A stretch of DNA of 64,000 nucleotides, taken from contig NZ_JACSQL010000002.1 of assembly GCF_014836635.1 (NCBI RefSeq), positions 372,001 through 436,000 of the forward strand. The letters run 5' to 3'. Source of the DNA: Paenibacillus gallinarum. GTDB taxonomy: Bacteria; Bacillota; Bacilli; Paenibacillales; Paenibacillaceae. This document shows positions 48,829 to 57,156 of this stretch, piece after piece (the first letter of the stretch is position 1; each line of letters begins with the position of its first letter). Made by a program: the position numbers and the translations under genes. A model generated the notes under the pieces. That model saw only the letters and a list, made by a program, of their open reading frames with translations, had not been told where the DNA came from and did no database searches.

Positions 48829-50555
48829 TACAAGGCATCTCAGGAGCGGCAGGCGTCGCAATAGGCAAGGCATTTGTCCTTCCCAGCTGGGAATGGGATT
48901 TACCAGACCAAAAAATGGACGTCGTTGACCTGGCCAAAGAATTTGAACGGCTGTATGAAGGCATCAGAACATCTCGTAATGAGATTGAGATAATAAAGCA
49001 GGAATTTAATGAAGTGGTTGGGCCGGAGGAATCCAGTATCTTCGATGCCCATTTAGCTATACTGGAAGACCCTGTATTTATGAGCGAAATTCAAGGGATT
49101 ATTGAACGCCAATACAAGGCAGCAGAAGTTGCGGTGAAAGAAGCAATCGATCATTTTGTGACGATGTTTGATTTGCTTGATGATGAATATATGAAAGAAC
49201 GTGCTTTAGATATAAAAGATGTAGGCAATCGGTTGTTAAAACATCTGCTGGGGGCTCCAGAAATTACGCTCCCTTCAGACACGCAGCCGTATATCCTAGT
49301 TGCCAAAGAACTATCTCCTTCGCAACTTGCTCATTTAAATCCTAATTATGTACTTGGTATCGTGACTCTAATCGGGGGTAAGACGTCTCATTCTGCCATT
49401 ATGGCAAGAGCACTTGGCATCCCTATGGTATCAGGACTTGAGAATAGCGTGAATCTTCCAGTGCAAACGGGAGATACGCTCATTATCAATGGAGATGAAG
49501 GCACTGTCTATGTGAATCCGAGCGAGAAGATGATGGAGAAGTACACACGCATTCGTAACCAGCAGCTTCGCAAAAAAGAACAACTCCAGGTACTTGCTGA
49601 AGTTGACGCAGTAACTAAAGATGGCACCTTAATGAATCTTGCTGCTAATATTAGTTCAACAAAAGAGCTGGAGATGGCCCTTCGCCACGGCGCAAAAGGG
49701 GTCGGATTATTCCGTACTGAGTTCCTATACATGGATCGGGCGACCTTTCCTACAATCGAAGAACAATATGAGGTATATCGTCATGTTGTTGAGAGAGCAG
49801 GAGGTCAGTCGGTTGTCATTCGGACTCTTGATATCGGCGGAGATAAACAGCTCGACTATTTTCCGCTGGCAGAGGAGGACAATCCCTTCCTTGGGTATCG
49901 TGCGATTCGAATTAGTTTAGATCTGAAAGATCTATTTAAAGTTCAATTGACGGCCATTCTGAGAGCCAGCGTCCATGGGAAAGTGAAAATTATGTATCCC
50001 ATGATTTCCTCAATCGATGAAATTCGGGAAGCGAATCAGGTATTGCATGAGGCAATGGGTGATCTTGATCGGCAGGGTATCAATTATGATAAGGATATCC
50101 AGATCGGTATTATGATTGAAGTGCCTGCTGCCGTTGTTATGGCGGATCTTCTAGCAGCAGAAGTGGACTTCTTCAGTATCGGTACGAACGATCTTGTACA
50201 ATATGTACTTGCTGTCGACCGGATGAATGAACAGATCGCTCATCTATATCATCCGTTTCATCCATCGATCTTGCGCATGCTGAAGATGACCGCTGATGCT
50301 GCTCATACGGCCGGAATTGATATCAGTGTTTGCGGAGAACTGGCTGGGGACGAGAGAGCAGTACCAATCTGGATTGAGCTTGGAATTCATAATCTTAGCA
50401 TGTCTCCGCAATCATTACTTCGAGTGAAACATAGACTACTAAATACGAATGCGGAAGAGGCAAAGGAAGTGGCTAAATCTTGTATTTCGATGTCAAGAAG
50501 TCAAGACATTGAAGCGAAGTTAGAAGAGTTCATTGAAGAAAATACAGAGAGATGA
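48825..50555 (+). CDS. ptsI: PTS enzyme I (phosphoenolpyruvate-protein phosphotransferase)
   Basis: A 576-residue cytosolic enzyme that takes phosphate from PEP and passes it to HPr. The phosphorylated histidine is in LIGGKTSHSAIMARALGIP near residue 189. The PEP-binding half shows FRTEFLYMDR near 295, RTLDIGGDKQL near 330, FLGYRAIRISL near 357, GIMIEVPAAV near 430 and SIGTNDLVQYVLAVDR near 450. It overlaps the permease gene by ATGA; no ptsH is adjacent. The downstream hairpin is a good terminator. Confidence 0.95.
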   Translation: MIQGISGAAGVAIGKAFVLPSWEWDLPDQKMDVVDLAKEFERLYEGIRTSRNEIEIIKQEFNEVVGPEESSIFDAHLAILEDPVFMSEIQGIIERQYKAAEVAVKEAIDHFVTMFDLLDDEYMKERALDIKDVGNRLLKHLLGAPEITLPSDTQPYILVAKELSPSQLAHLNPNYVLGIVTLIGGKTSHSAIMARALGIPMVSGLENSVNLPVQTGDTLIINGDEGTVYVNPSEKMMEKYTRIRNQQLRKKEQLQVLAEVDAVTKDGTLMNLAANISSTKELEMALRHGAKGVGLFRTEFLYMDRATFPTIEEQYEVYRHVVERAGGQSVVIRTLDIGGDKQLDYFPLAEEDNPFLGYRAIRISLDLKDLFKVQLTAILRASVHGKVKIMYPMISSIDEIREANQVLHEAMGDLDRQGINYDKDIQIGIMIEVPAAVVMADLLAAEVDFFSIGTNDLVQYVLAVDRMNEQIAHLYHPFHPSILRMLKMTADAAHTAGIDISVCGELAGDERAVPIWIELGIHNLSMSPQSLLRVKHRLLNTNAEEAKEVAKSCISMSRSQDIEAKLEEFIEENTER

Positions 50556-50579
50556 AACTGTTCTTTATGTTTATGTATA

Positions 50580-50630
50580 AAAAGGATGGATATCGCCGTA
50601 AGCAGATTACGGCGGAATCCGTCCTTTTTA
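50580..50630 (+). terminator. Rho-independent terminator of the PTS operon
   Basis: AAAGGA and TCCTTT flank an inner CGCCGTAA/TTACGGCG stem, then a T-rich run. Confidence 0.85.
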
Positions 50631-50695
50631 TTTTTTTGTGATGAAAAGAAAGACGAAGTGAGTAGAAATCTGCTCACTCGTTCTTATAAAGTATC

Positions 50696-51232
50696 TTATG
50701 ATCTTTCTGCAAGAAGATCACAGAAAGCTTTTCCGTAAGGCGGAAGATCGGGAGGACGGCGTGCAGACACAATATGTCCGTCGGTAACGACTGCTTCATC
50801 TTTCCAGATCGCACCCGCATTTTCCATATCATCGCGAATACCTGGTGTCGAAGTAACGGTAACCCCTTGCAGAATTTTGGCGGATATGAGTACCCACCCC
50901 GCATGACATATTTGTCCGATCACTTTCTTTTCTGCATTCATTTCCTGAATCAGTGCAATCACTTTGGGATATCTACGCAGCTTGTCCGGCGCCCAGCCTC
51001 CTGGAACGAGAATACCGTCATAATCTGTACTGTTTAGTTCCTCAAAGCTGAATTCCGCTGTAGCAGGAACCCCGTATTTACCTACGTACACCTTACCCTT
51101 TACTTCACCGGCAAGATGAACCTCGGCCCCTTCTTCACGTACACGATGTACGGGATACCATAGCTCCAAATCTTCAAATTCTTCATCAACGAGCGCAATT
51201 ACTTTTTTTCCAGTCAGTCTCAAGTTATTCAT
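50696..51232 (-). CDS. DJ-1/PfpI family protein
   Basis: A 178-residue DJ-1/PfpI (YfkM/YhbO-type) protein, linked to stress and carbonyl or glycation repair. The nucleophile cysteine sits in VIGQICHAGWVLISA near residue 108, with YDGILVPGGWAPDKLRRY as the conserved elbow. An FEDLELWYPVHRVREEGAEVHLAG strand-helix precedes. The stop is close to the PTS terminator on the other strand. Substrate is not known. Confidence 0.85.
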   Translation of the reverse strand: MNNLRLTGKKVIALVDEEFEDLELWYPVHRVREEGAEVHLAGEVKGKVYVGKYGVPATAEFSFEELNSTDYDGILVPGGWAPDKLRRYPKVIALIQEMNAEKKVIGQICHAGWVLISAKILQGVTVTSTPGIRDDMENAGAIWKDEAVVTDGHIVSARRPPDLPPYGKAFCDLLAERS

Positions 51233-51466
51233 TCACTCCTTTTTTGTTTCTTACTCCTAGTGTAACGGAGAGCAGCTCAGATTGCCAAAATTGCTAACTT
51301 TTGAACAGGATCATAACTCCATCATGACTTTTAGCATAGATATATGAAATGAGATTGGAAATAGTTCGGGTGCCTGTAACAGCAGGATTTATGACAAAGG
51401 AGTCGAAGATTTATTGTAGAAGAAACACGAACCTTGCATGTAGACAATGTTACAGGCGGTGATCCT

Positions 51467-51916
51467 ATGCCCAGATGGTGCGATTGCAATCAACCGATGA
51501 ATCTTGAGATTCGTACCGTAATTTTTGCTAAAAAGATAGAAGTTAAAAATGTACCGATTTTTTCATGTATGTCCTGTTCCACTTATGAAGTACTTAAACC
51601 CGTTAAAGCTCATTTAACCGAGTATCTTGAAGCGATCGAGCTGTCTTTAAATGATCCGTATCAAGTTGTGTTTTTTTCGGATATAGATGAAGTAGCTAGT
51701 TTGTTCAGTGACCTATATAAAAGGAATGTGGAGATGGACTCGGAAAAGATTGGGGATATAGTTGAAGCTTTCAAAGAGGAGCGTATTAATTTACTTCTTG
51801 ATGTGTATCAATGTGCCCTTCAGATGAACGATGAAAGTTGGATGAGAGATACACAGCGGAGACTCGAGCAACTGTCACAGTTCCAATTTGAAGAGCATTT
51901 TTCGGAAGCAGGATAA
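51467..51916 (+). CDS. Hypothetical zinc-ribbon-like protein
   Basis: A 149-residue protein starting at ATG 51467. The N-terminal 40 residues have C-x-C (RWCDCNQPM) and C-x2-C (IFSCMSCSTYEV), similar to YgiT-type zinc fingers. The rest (YLEAIELSLNDPYQVVFFSDIDEVASLFSDLYKRN...VEAFKEERINLLLDVYQCALQMNDESWMRDTQRRLEQL) is helical. A weak ribosome site (GGCGGTGAT) lies upstream. Function unknown. Confidence 0.55.
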   Translation: MPRWCDCNQPMNLEIRTVIFAKKIEVKNVPIFSCMSCSTYEVLKPVKAHLTEYLEAIELSLNDPYQVVFFSDIDEVASLFSDLYKRNVEMDSEKIGDIVEAFKEERINLLLDVYQCALQMNDESWMRDTQRRLEQLSQFQFEEHFSEAG

Positions 51917-52123
51917 AAAATCACCTTGTAATGGATTGAAAATTAGCATTTCTCGTAGTTTTTTGTTACTATATTGTTAGTGTAAAATTTTCTGAAAAGA
52001 ATGAAAACAAGACACGAAGCGATTTTTCATGTATTCGCATGGAATCCCTTACCATTCTCATCATCATCATTTTCTTTGTACGATCCACTAGCTGCTGAAC
52101 TTATGAAAGGGGATGTATATGTT

Positions 52124-52471
52124 ATGAAAACGTTGACAAGAATGAATTCTATAGAGCAATTAAATGACGGTATCGCATTATCTTCGGAAGCACCGCTTCT
52201 GTTATTTAAACATAGCACCCGCTGTCCTATTAGCGCGCATGCGTATAAAGAAGTATTAGCATATTTGCAAGATAGTCCCGCAGATAAAGTAAACTATAGT
52301 ATCATTTATGTCGTCGAAGATCGCAGTATTTCACTAGAAGCTGCAGATCGTTTGGGTGTCAAGCATGAGTCTCCACAGGTTATCCTTGTGAAAAACGGCA
52401 CACCTGTATGGCATACTTCCCATTCCCAAATCACTTCAAGTGGCTTAAGTGCGGTTTTAAGCGAGTCTTAA
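52124..52471 (+). CDS. ytxJ: Bacillithiol-system redox-active protein YtxJ (BrxC-like)
   Basis: A 115-residue thioredoxin-fold monothiol bacilliredoxin. ATG 52124 follows GAAAGGGGATG at good spacing. The key motif HSTRCPIS near residue 33 holds the single redox cysteine; IIYVVEDRSISLEAADRLGVKHESPQVILVKNGTPVWHTSH is the conserved C-terminal half. Such proteins de-bacillithiolate client proteins, which fits the host type. Confidence 0.88.
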   Translation: MKTLTRMNSIEQLNDGIALSSEAPLLLFKHSTRCPISAHAYKEVLAYLQDSPADKVNYSIIYVVEDRSISLEAADRLGVKHESPQVILVKNGTPVWHTSHSQITSSGLSAVLSES

Positions 52472-52561
52472 AGCCCATTCATTGCATGTTGCAATCTTAT
52501 GTCGTATCATATTTTTAATTGAAAATGAACTGAAAATTTATTGCAAATGGAGAGAAGGAAT

Positions 52562-53566
52562 GTGACGGTAACGATTTATGACGTAGCGCGCGAAGCCGGT
52601 GTTTCAATGGCAACGGTTTCTCGGGTAGTCAACAATAATCCAAATGTTAAACCTCAGACACGAAAAAAGGTATATGAAGCAATTGAGCAACTCGGCTATC
52701 GCCCGAACGCAGTAGCAAGAGGGCTTGCTAGTAAAAAAACAACGACAGTCGGAGTCGTAATTCCAGATATTTCGAACTCAATTTTTGCCGAGATTGCTCG
52801 GGGAATTGAAGACATCGCTAATATGTATCATTACAACATTATTTTGTGTAATGCCGATAAGAAGAAGGAAAAAGAAATTCGTGTTATTAACACGCTGCTT
52901 GAAAAACAAGTAGATGGGCTTCTTTTCATGGGTGGAACGGTTACGGATGAACATATCCAAGCCTTCCAAACTTCTGCGGTCCCAATTGTTCTTTGTGCAA
53001 CTAGTGACGAAAAAGGAACCTATCCTTCGGTTGATATTGATCATGAAACTGCAGCTTTTGATGCGGTAAGTACACTTGTTCGTCATGGGCACCGTGAGAT
53101 TGCTATGATTAGTGGAACGCTGCAAGATCCTGCGAATGGTTATGCAAGATTCCAAGGGTACAAGCGTGCGCTCGAAACTGCGGGGATTGAATATCAAGAA
53201 GATTTAGTACGCATCGGGAACTACCGTTATGAGTCTGGTGTCGAAGCTATGAAATATTTCTTAGGTCTTAAGAAAAAACCAACTGCTATTTTCTGTGCAA
53301 CGGATGAAATGGCAATCGGTGCTATTCATAGTATTCAGGACGAAGGACTTAAAGTCCCAGATGATTTCTCTATTATTAGTGTAGATAACATTCGTATGGC
53401 TTCTATGGTTCGTCCACAGCTCACTACAGTAGCGCAGCCAATGTACGATCTAGGTGCAGTAGCCATGCGACTGCTTACGAAACTGATGAAGAAAGAAAAC
53501 GTAGAAAATCCGCGTGTTATATTACCGCACGAAACGATCTTGCGTTTGTCTGTTAGTCACGTGTAA
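52562..53566 (+). CDS. ccpA: Catabolite control protein A
   Basis: A 334-residue LacI-family regulator, the length of Bacillus CcpA. GTG 52562 ([24 protein letters not shown]) is chosen because GGAGAGAAGG lies directly upstream; the longer start at 52541 (TTG) adds seven residues through that site. The HTH is [31 protein letters not shown]. The effector domain has [33 protein letters not shown], typical for HPr-Ser-P binding. It controls the cre near acsA. Confidence 0.93.
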   Translation: MTVTIYDVAREAGVSMATVSRVVNNNPNVKPQTRKKVYEAIEQLGYRPNAVARGLASKKTTTVGVVIPDISNSIFAEIARGIEDIANMYHYNIILCNADKKKEKEIRVINTLLEKQVDGLLFMGGTVTDEHIQAFQTSAVPIVLCATSDEKGTYPSVDIDHETAAFDAVSTLVRHGHREIAMISGTLQDPANGYARFQGYKRALETAGIEYQEDLVRIGNYRYESGVEAMKYFLGLKKKPTAIFCATDEMAIGAIHSIQDEGLKVPDDFSIISVDNIRMASMVRPQLTTVAQPMYDLGAVAMRLLTKLMKKENVENPRVILPHETILRLSVSHV

Positions 53567-53580
53567 AATATGGAATAGAA

Positions 53581-53607
53581 AAAGCTCCGATAATCGGGGC
53601 TTTTTTT
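53581..53607 (+). terminator. Terminator of ccpA
   Basis: AAAGCTCCGA and TCGGGGCTTT with a short TAA loop, then TTTTTT. Confidence 0.85.
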
Positions 53608-53638
53608 GCCGATTAATCAAGCAAAGGGGATAACATCT

Positions 53639-54337
53639 ATGACAGCTACAATAGGGCTCATAGGAGCTATGAAAGAAGAGATTGAACTTCTTCTGGCAGG
53701 CATGGAGAATGTAAACCAGCATACATATGCAGGCATCCATTACGCAGAAGGGGATATTTACGGACAACATGTTGTGGTTTGTAAGTCTGGAGTAGGTAAA
53801 GTAAATGCAGCGATCACAACACAAATGCTGATTGAGAAGTTTGGGATCTCTAAAGTTATTTTTACTGGGGTGGCTGGGGCAGTTCACCCTGAACTTGATA
53901 TCGGTAATATTGTCGTATCTACGACATGTATTCAGCATGATATGGATGTAACTCCTCTAGGATTTAAGCGCGGGGAAATTCCTTATCAGGAAGTATCTGC
54001 GTTTCCGGCTGATTCCGGACTGATTAGTCTGGCAGAGAAAGCATGTGAACAGCTCGCTATACCGCTGCGTAAAGGAATTGTACTCTCGGGCGACCAGTTT
54101 ATCGCAAGTAAAGAATCCGTAAAATGGCTCTATGAAGAATTGGAGGGCGCATGTGTGGAGATGGAAGGTGCAGCAGTAGCACAGGTGTGTTACATGAATA
54201 ATGTACCTTTTGTTATTCTGCGTGGTATGTCTGACAAAGCAGACGGGTCCGCACATGTCAATTTTGCTGAATTTACAGTGAAGGCATCCCATCAATCTCA
54301 TAAAATTGTGGAATCGATATTGCTTCAGCTTGGTTAA
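53639..54337 (+). CDS. mtnN: 5'-methylthioadenosine/S-adenosylhomocysteine nucleosidase
   Basis: A 232-residue nucleosidase that removes adenine from MTA and SAH in methionine salvage. ATG 53639 follows AAGGGG; the longer frame begins inside the upstream terminator. Motifs: MTATIGLIGAMKEEIELLL with the catalytic Glu near residue 12, FTGVAGAVHPELDIGNIVVS near 75, VEMEGAAVAQVCY near 173 and RGMSDKADGSAH near 197 with the purine-binding aspartate. Confidence 0.93.
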   Translation: MTATIGLIGAMKEEIELLLAGMENVNQHTYAGIHYAEGDIYGQHVVVCKSGVGKVNAAITTQMLIEKFGISKVIFTGVAGAVHPELDIGNIVVSTTCIQHDMDVTPLGFKRGEIPYQEVSAFPADSGLISLAEKACEQLAIPLRKGIVLSGDQFIASKESVKWLYEELEGACVEMEGAAVAQVCYMNNVPFVILRGMSDKADGSAHVNFAEFTVKASHQSHKIVESILLQLG

Positions 54338-54360
54338 GTATGTAAACCTTTGTAATAATG

Positions 54361-54410
54361 AAAAGACAAGAACATCCCGGATTAACTCTGGGGTTCCTGT
54401 CTTTTTCTTT
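54361..54410. terminator. Bidirectional terminator between mtnN and acuA
   Basis: AAAAGACA...TGTCTTTTT with an inner GAAC/GTTC and CCC/GGG stem. Confidence 0.75.
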
Positions 54411-54413
54411 AAT

Positions 54414-55046
54414 CTAATACATATAACGATGCCTAAATCGCACTTTATCGAATTGCTCTTTTGAAGAGAGAGGCACATTTTTTCCGATACGAACCATGAG
54501 ACAGTTAGCAGGATGTGCACAGATCTCAGGATCATCTGTCGCATACCACTCCATATCAACGATTTTCATCAGTTTCTCCATCATTTTTCGGTAATCCCAA
54601 ACCGACAGTCCGCTTCCCTTCAGATCCCAATGCCAATAATATTCTGTAGTGAATACGATATAATTCTCCATCTGCTCTTGCTCAAAAGCAGTACTAATTA
54701 ACATTTTTCCAATACCGTAAGAACGAAATTCGTCTGCAACTTCAATGGCACCAAGTTCAATTAAATCTTTCATACTTCCTTCAGACCAACGCTCCATTTC
54801 ATCAGGATAATGAAAAGTAACATATCCAATGATCGTTTGGCCCTCACGGGCAAGAATAATTCTCCCTTCAGCCAGCGCTGAAATTTCAACCAGGGCTTCA
54901 TGTTGTTCATTCGGTCTTCGAAAAGCGTCAAGATCCGGGTGCATATGATAACTCTGTAAAAGGGAAGAAGGGACTGGGCCTTCAACAACAATCTCCCTGC
55001 CGTTCCTTTGAAAGGAGTGGACATTGTGCTGTTTGATATGTTCCAT
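54414..55046 (-). CDS. acuA: Acetoin utilisation protein AcuA, GNAT protein acetyltransferase
   Basis: A 210-residue GNAT enzyme, the length of Bacillus AcuA, which acetylates and inactivates the acetyl-CoA synthetase AcsA. Recognised features are GREIVVEGPVPSSLLQSYHMHPDLDAFRRPNEQHEALVEISALAEGRIILAR, IGYVTFHYPDEMERWSE and the R-x-x-G-x-G loop (EFRSYGIGKMLI). It is divergent from acsA across a 235-bp region, exactly as in Bacillus. No acuB or acuC follows; the next gene is mtnN. Confidence 0.88.
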   Translation of the reverse strand: MEHIKQHNVHSFQRNGREIVVEGPVPSSLLQSYHMHPDLDAFRRPNEQHEALVEISALAEGRIILAREGQTIIGYVTFHYPDEMERWSEGSMKDLIELGAIEVADEFRSYGIGKMLISTAFEQEQMENYIVFTTEYYWHWDLKGSGLSVWDYRKMMEKLMKIVDMEWYATDDPEICAHPANCLMVRIGKNVPLSSKEQFDKVRFRHRYMY

Positions 55047-55220
55047 CAGTTTTTCGTGCTCCTTTGACTTGTCATACCCTACTTATAGCAAATATACAAA
55101 AAAATGAAAAGGGATAGTGATAAAAATGAAATTTATGCTATAATAATCCAGACAAAAATTATTCACAATTGAATAGCTGTTCCCATGGTATAAACGTAGA
55201 TGGTAATGAATTCGATGTTT

Positions 55221-55234
55221 TGTAAGCGCTAACG
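55221..55234 (+). promoter_or_regulatory. Probable cre (CcpA-binding) site
   Basis: TGTAAGCGCTAACG matches the cre consensus TGNAANCGNNNNCA at all fixed positions but the last. It is between acuA and acsA, 48 bases before the acsA start. CcpA control of these genes is established in Bacillus. A TATAAT occurs upstream at 55139, which suggests the site lies in the transcribed leader and could act as a roadblock. Confidence 0.7.
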
Positions 55235-55281
55235 AACTTGTACATTGTGAAGATGTAGCTTAGGGGAGGCTCGAGTAGACA

Positions 55282-57006
55282 ATGGGTCAAATGCAGAACG
55301 AAGTCATCGCGACTGTCGCAGAACGAAGTAATCTCGGAGATTACGATCAGGCTCGCGCTCAGTTTAGTTGGGAAGAGGTAAAAAAGCATTTTACATGGAA
55401 TGAGACAGGCAAGGTCAATATGGCCTATGAAGCAATTGATCGTCACGTCGAAGAAGGACGAGGTGCGAAAACCGCACTTTTGTACAGTGATGCTCATAGA
55501 GATGAGAAGTATAGCTTTCTGGATCTGAGCGAAGGTTCTAATCGATTTGGGAATGTGCTGCGTAAATACGGCATCTCTAAAGGCGATCGTGTCTTTATTT
55601 TTATGCCAAGAAGTCCAGAACTTTACCTTAGTCTACTCGGTATACTTAAGGTGGGAGGAATTGTAGGCCCACTTTTTGAAGCATTTATGGAAACAGCGGT
55701 AAAAGACCGTTTGGAAGACAGCGGAGCTGTCGCCTTAGTCACAACTCCAGAATTGTTGCCGCGAATTAAACGTGAAGAATTACCGCTTTTAAAACATATT
55801 TTTGTTATAGGTGGAGGCACACAGCAAGAAGAAGGACTTGTTGACTATGATGCAGAGATGGCAGCAGCTTCAGATTCACTAGAACCGGAATGGCTCACGC
55901 TGGAAGATGGAATGCTCATTCATTACACCTCGGGTTCTACGGGTAGACCTAAAGGGGTATATCATGTACACAAAGCCATGCTTCAGCATTACTATACAGG
56001 TAAGGTAGTTCTTGATTTAAGAGAAGACGATATTTATTGGTGTACAGCGGATCCAGGCTGGGTAACAGGTACCTCTTATGGAATTTTTGCTCCCTGGTTG
56101 AACGGAGTTACGAATGTGATCCGCGGGGGACGTTTTAGTCCACAGGACTGGTATCAAACGATTGTTAAGAATAAAGTAACCGTATGGTATAGCGCGCCTA
56201 CTGCTTTCCGGATGCTCATGGGAGCAGGAGAGGATGTCATTGAACAGTTTGATCTATCGACACTCCGTCATGTGTTATCGGTAGGAGAGCCGCTCAATCC
56301 AGAAGTGGTCCGCTGGGGAACAAAAGCCTATCAGCAGCGGATTCATGATACTTGGTGGATGACAGAAACAGGCGGTCAGCTAATCTGTAACTATCCGGGA
56401 ATGGACATCAAACCAGGCTCAATGGGTAAGCCCGTACCGGGAATCGAAGCTGCTATTATTAATGACCAGGGCGAAGAACTGCCGCCATTCTCGATGGGCA
56501 ATCTAGCCATAAAAACACCTTGGCCGTCCATGATGAGAAAGATTTGGAATAATGATGCCAAGTATGAGGAATATTTCAGAATACCGGGCTGGTATATTTC
56601 AGGGGATTCTGCCTATATGGATGATGAAGGATACTTCTGGTTTCAAGGGCGAATAGACGATGTGATCAACTCTTCTGGTGAGCGTATCGGTCCCTTTGAA
56701 GTAGAGAGTAAGCTGCTTGAGCATCATGCGGTTGCAGAAGCGGGTGTAATCGGTAAACCGGATCTTGTAAGAGGGGAAATCATTAAAGCGTTTGTAGCGC
56801 TGAGAGAAGGATATGAGCCTTCACAAGAGCTGAAAGATGAGATCTATCGATTTGTAAAAGAGGGCTTATCTGCACACGCTGCGCCTCGGGAAATTGAATT
56901 TAAAGAGAAATTGCCTAAGACAAGATCAGGTAAGATCATGCGCAGGGTACTGAAAGCATGGGAACTGGATTTACCGACAGGCGATCTTTCAACGATAGAA
57001 GACTAG
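55282..57006 (+). CDS. acsA: Acetyl-CoA synthetase
   Basis: A 574-residue AMP-forming acetate-CoA ligase. Core motifs: HYTSGSTGRPKGVYH near residue 216 (P-loop-like), WWMTETGG near 356 (A5), WYISGDSAYMDDEGYFWFQGRIDDVINSSGERIGPFE near 433-470 (A8), and PKTRSGKIMRRVLK near 550 with the catalytic Lys that AcuA acetylates in Bacillus. GGGGAGG is 13 bases before the ATG. Length agrees with Bacillus AcsA (about 572). The acuA-acsA arrangement indicates acetyl-control. Confidence 0.95.
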   Translation: MGQMQNEVIATVAERSNLGDYDQARAQFSWEEVKKHFTWNETGKVNMAYEAIDRHVEEGRGAKTALLYSDAHRDEKYSFLDLSEGSNRFGNVLRKYGISKGDRVFIFMPRSPELYLSLLGILKVGGIVGPLFEAFMETAVKDRLEDSGAVALVTTPELLPRIKREELPLLKHIFVIGGGTQQEEGLVDYDAEMAAASDSLEPEWLTLEDGMLIHYTSGSTGRPKGVYHVHKAMLQHYYTGKVVLDLREDDIYWCTADPGWVTGTSYGIFAPWLNGVTNVIRGGRFSPQDWYQTIVKNKVTVWYSAPTAFRMLMGAGEDVIEQFDLSTLRHVLSVGEPLNPEVVRWGTKAYQQRIHDTWWMTETGGQLICNYPGMDIKPGSMGKPVPGIEAAIINDQGEELPPFSMGNLAIKTPWPSMMRKIWNNDAKYEEYFRIPGWYISGDSAYMDDEGYFWFQGRIDDVINSSGERIGPFEVESKLLEHHAVAEAGVIGKPDLVRGEIIKAFVALREGYEPSQELKDEIYRFVKEGLSAHAAPREIEFKEKLPKTRSGKIMRRVLKAWELDLPTGDLSTIED

Positions 57007-57030
57007 CAAGTAGTTCATTAACAAAGTCAA

Positions 57031-57066
57031 AAGAGCCATCTGCCTTATCGCAGATGGCTCTTATTA
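57031..57066 (+). terminator. Terminator of acsA
   Basis: AAGAGCCATCTG and CAGATGGCTCTT form a perfect 12-bp stem with a CCTTATCG loop, then ATTATGG. Confidence 0.8.
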
Positions 57067-57094
57067 TGGTAACATGACTATTTTATAGATCTAA

Positions 57095-57140
57095 AACAAA
57101 AGCCGAGCACAGGGGAGACCCTGTATGCTCGGCTTTTGTT
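57095..57140 (-). terminator. Terminator of the PBP gene
   Basis: AAAAGCCGAGCA and TGCTCGGCTTTT with an inner CAGGG/CCCTG stem; on the minus strand a T-run follows. Confidence 0.85.
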
Positions 57141-57156
57141 TTATTATCGGTCAATC

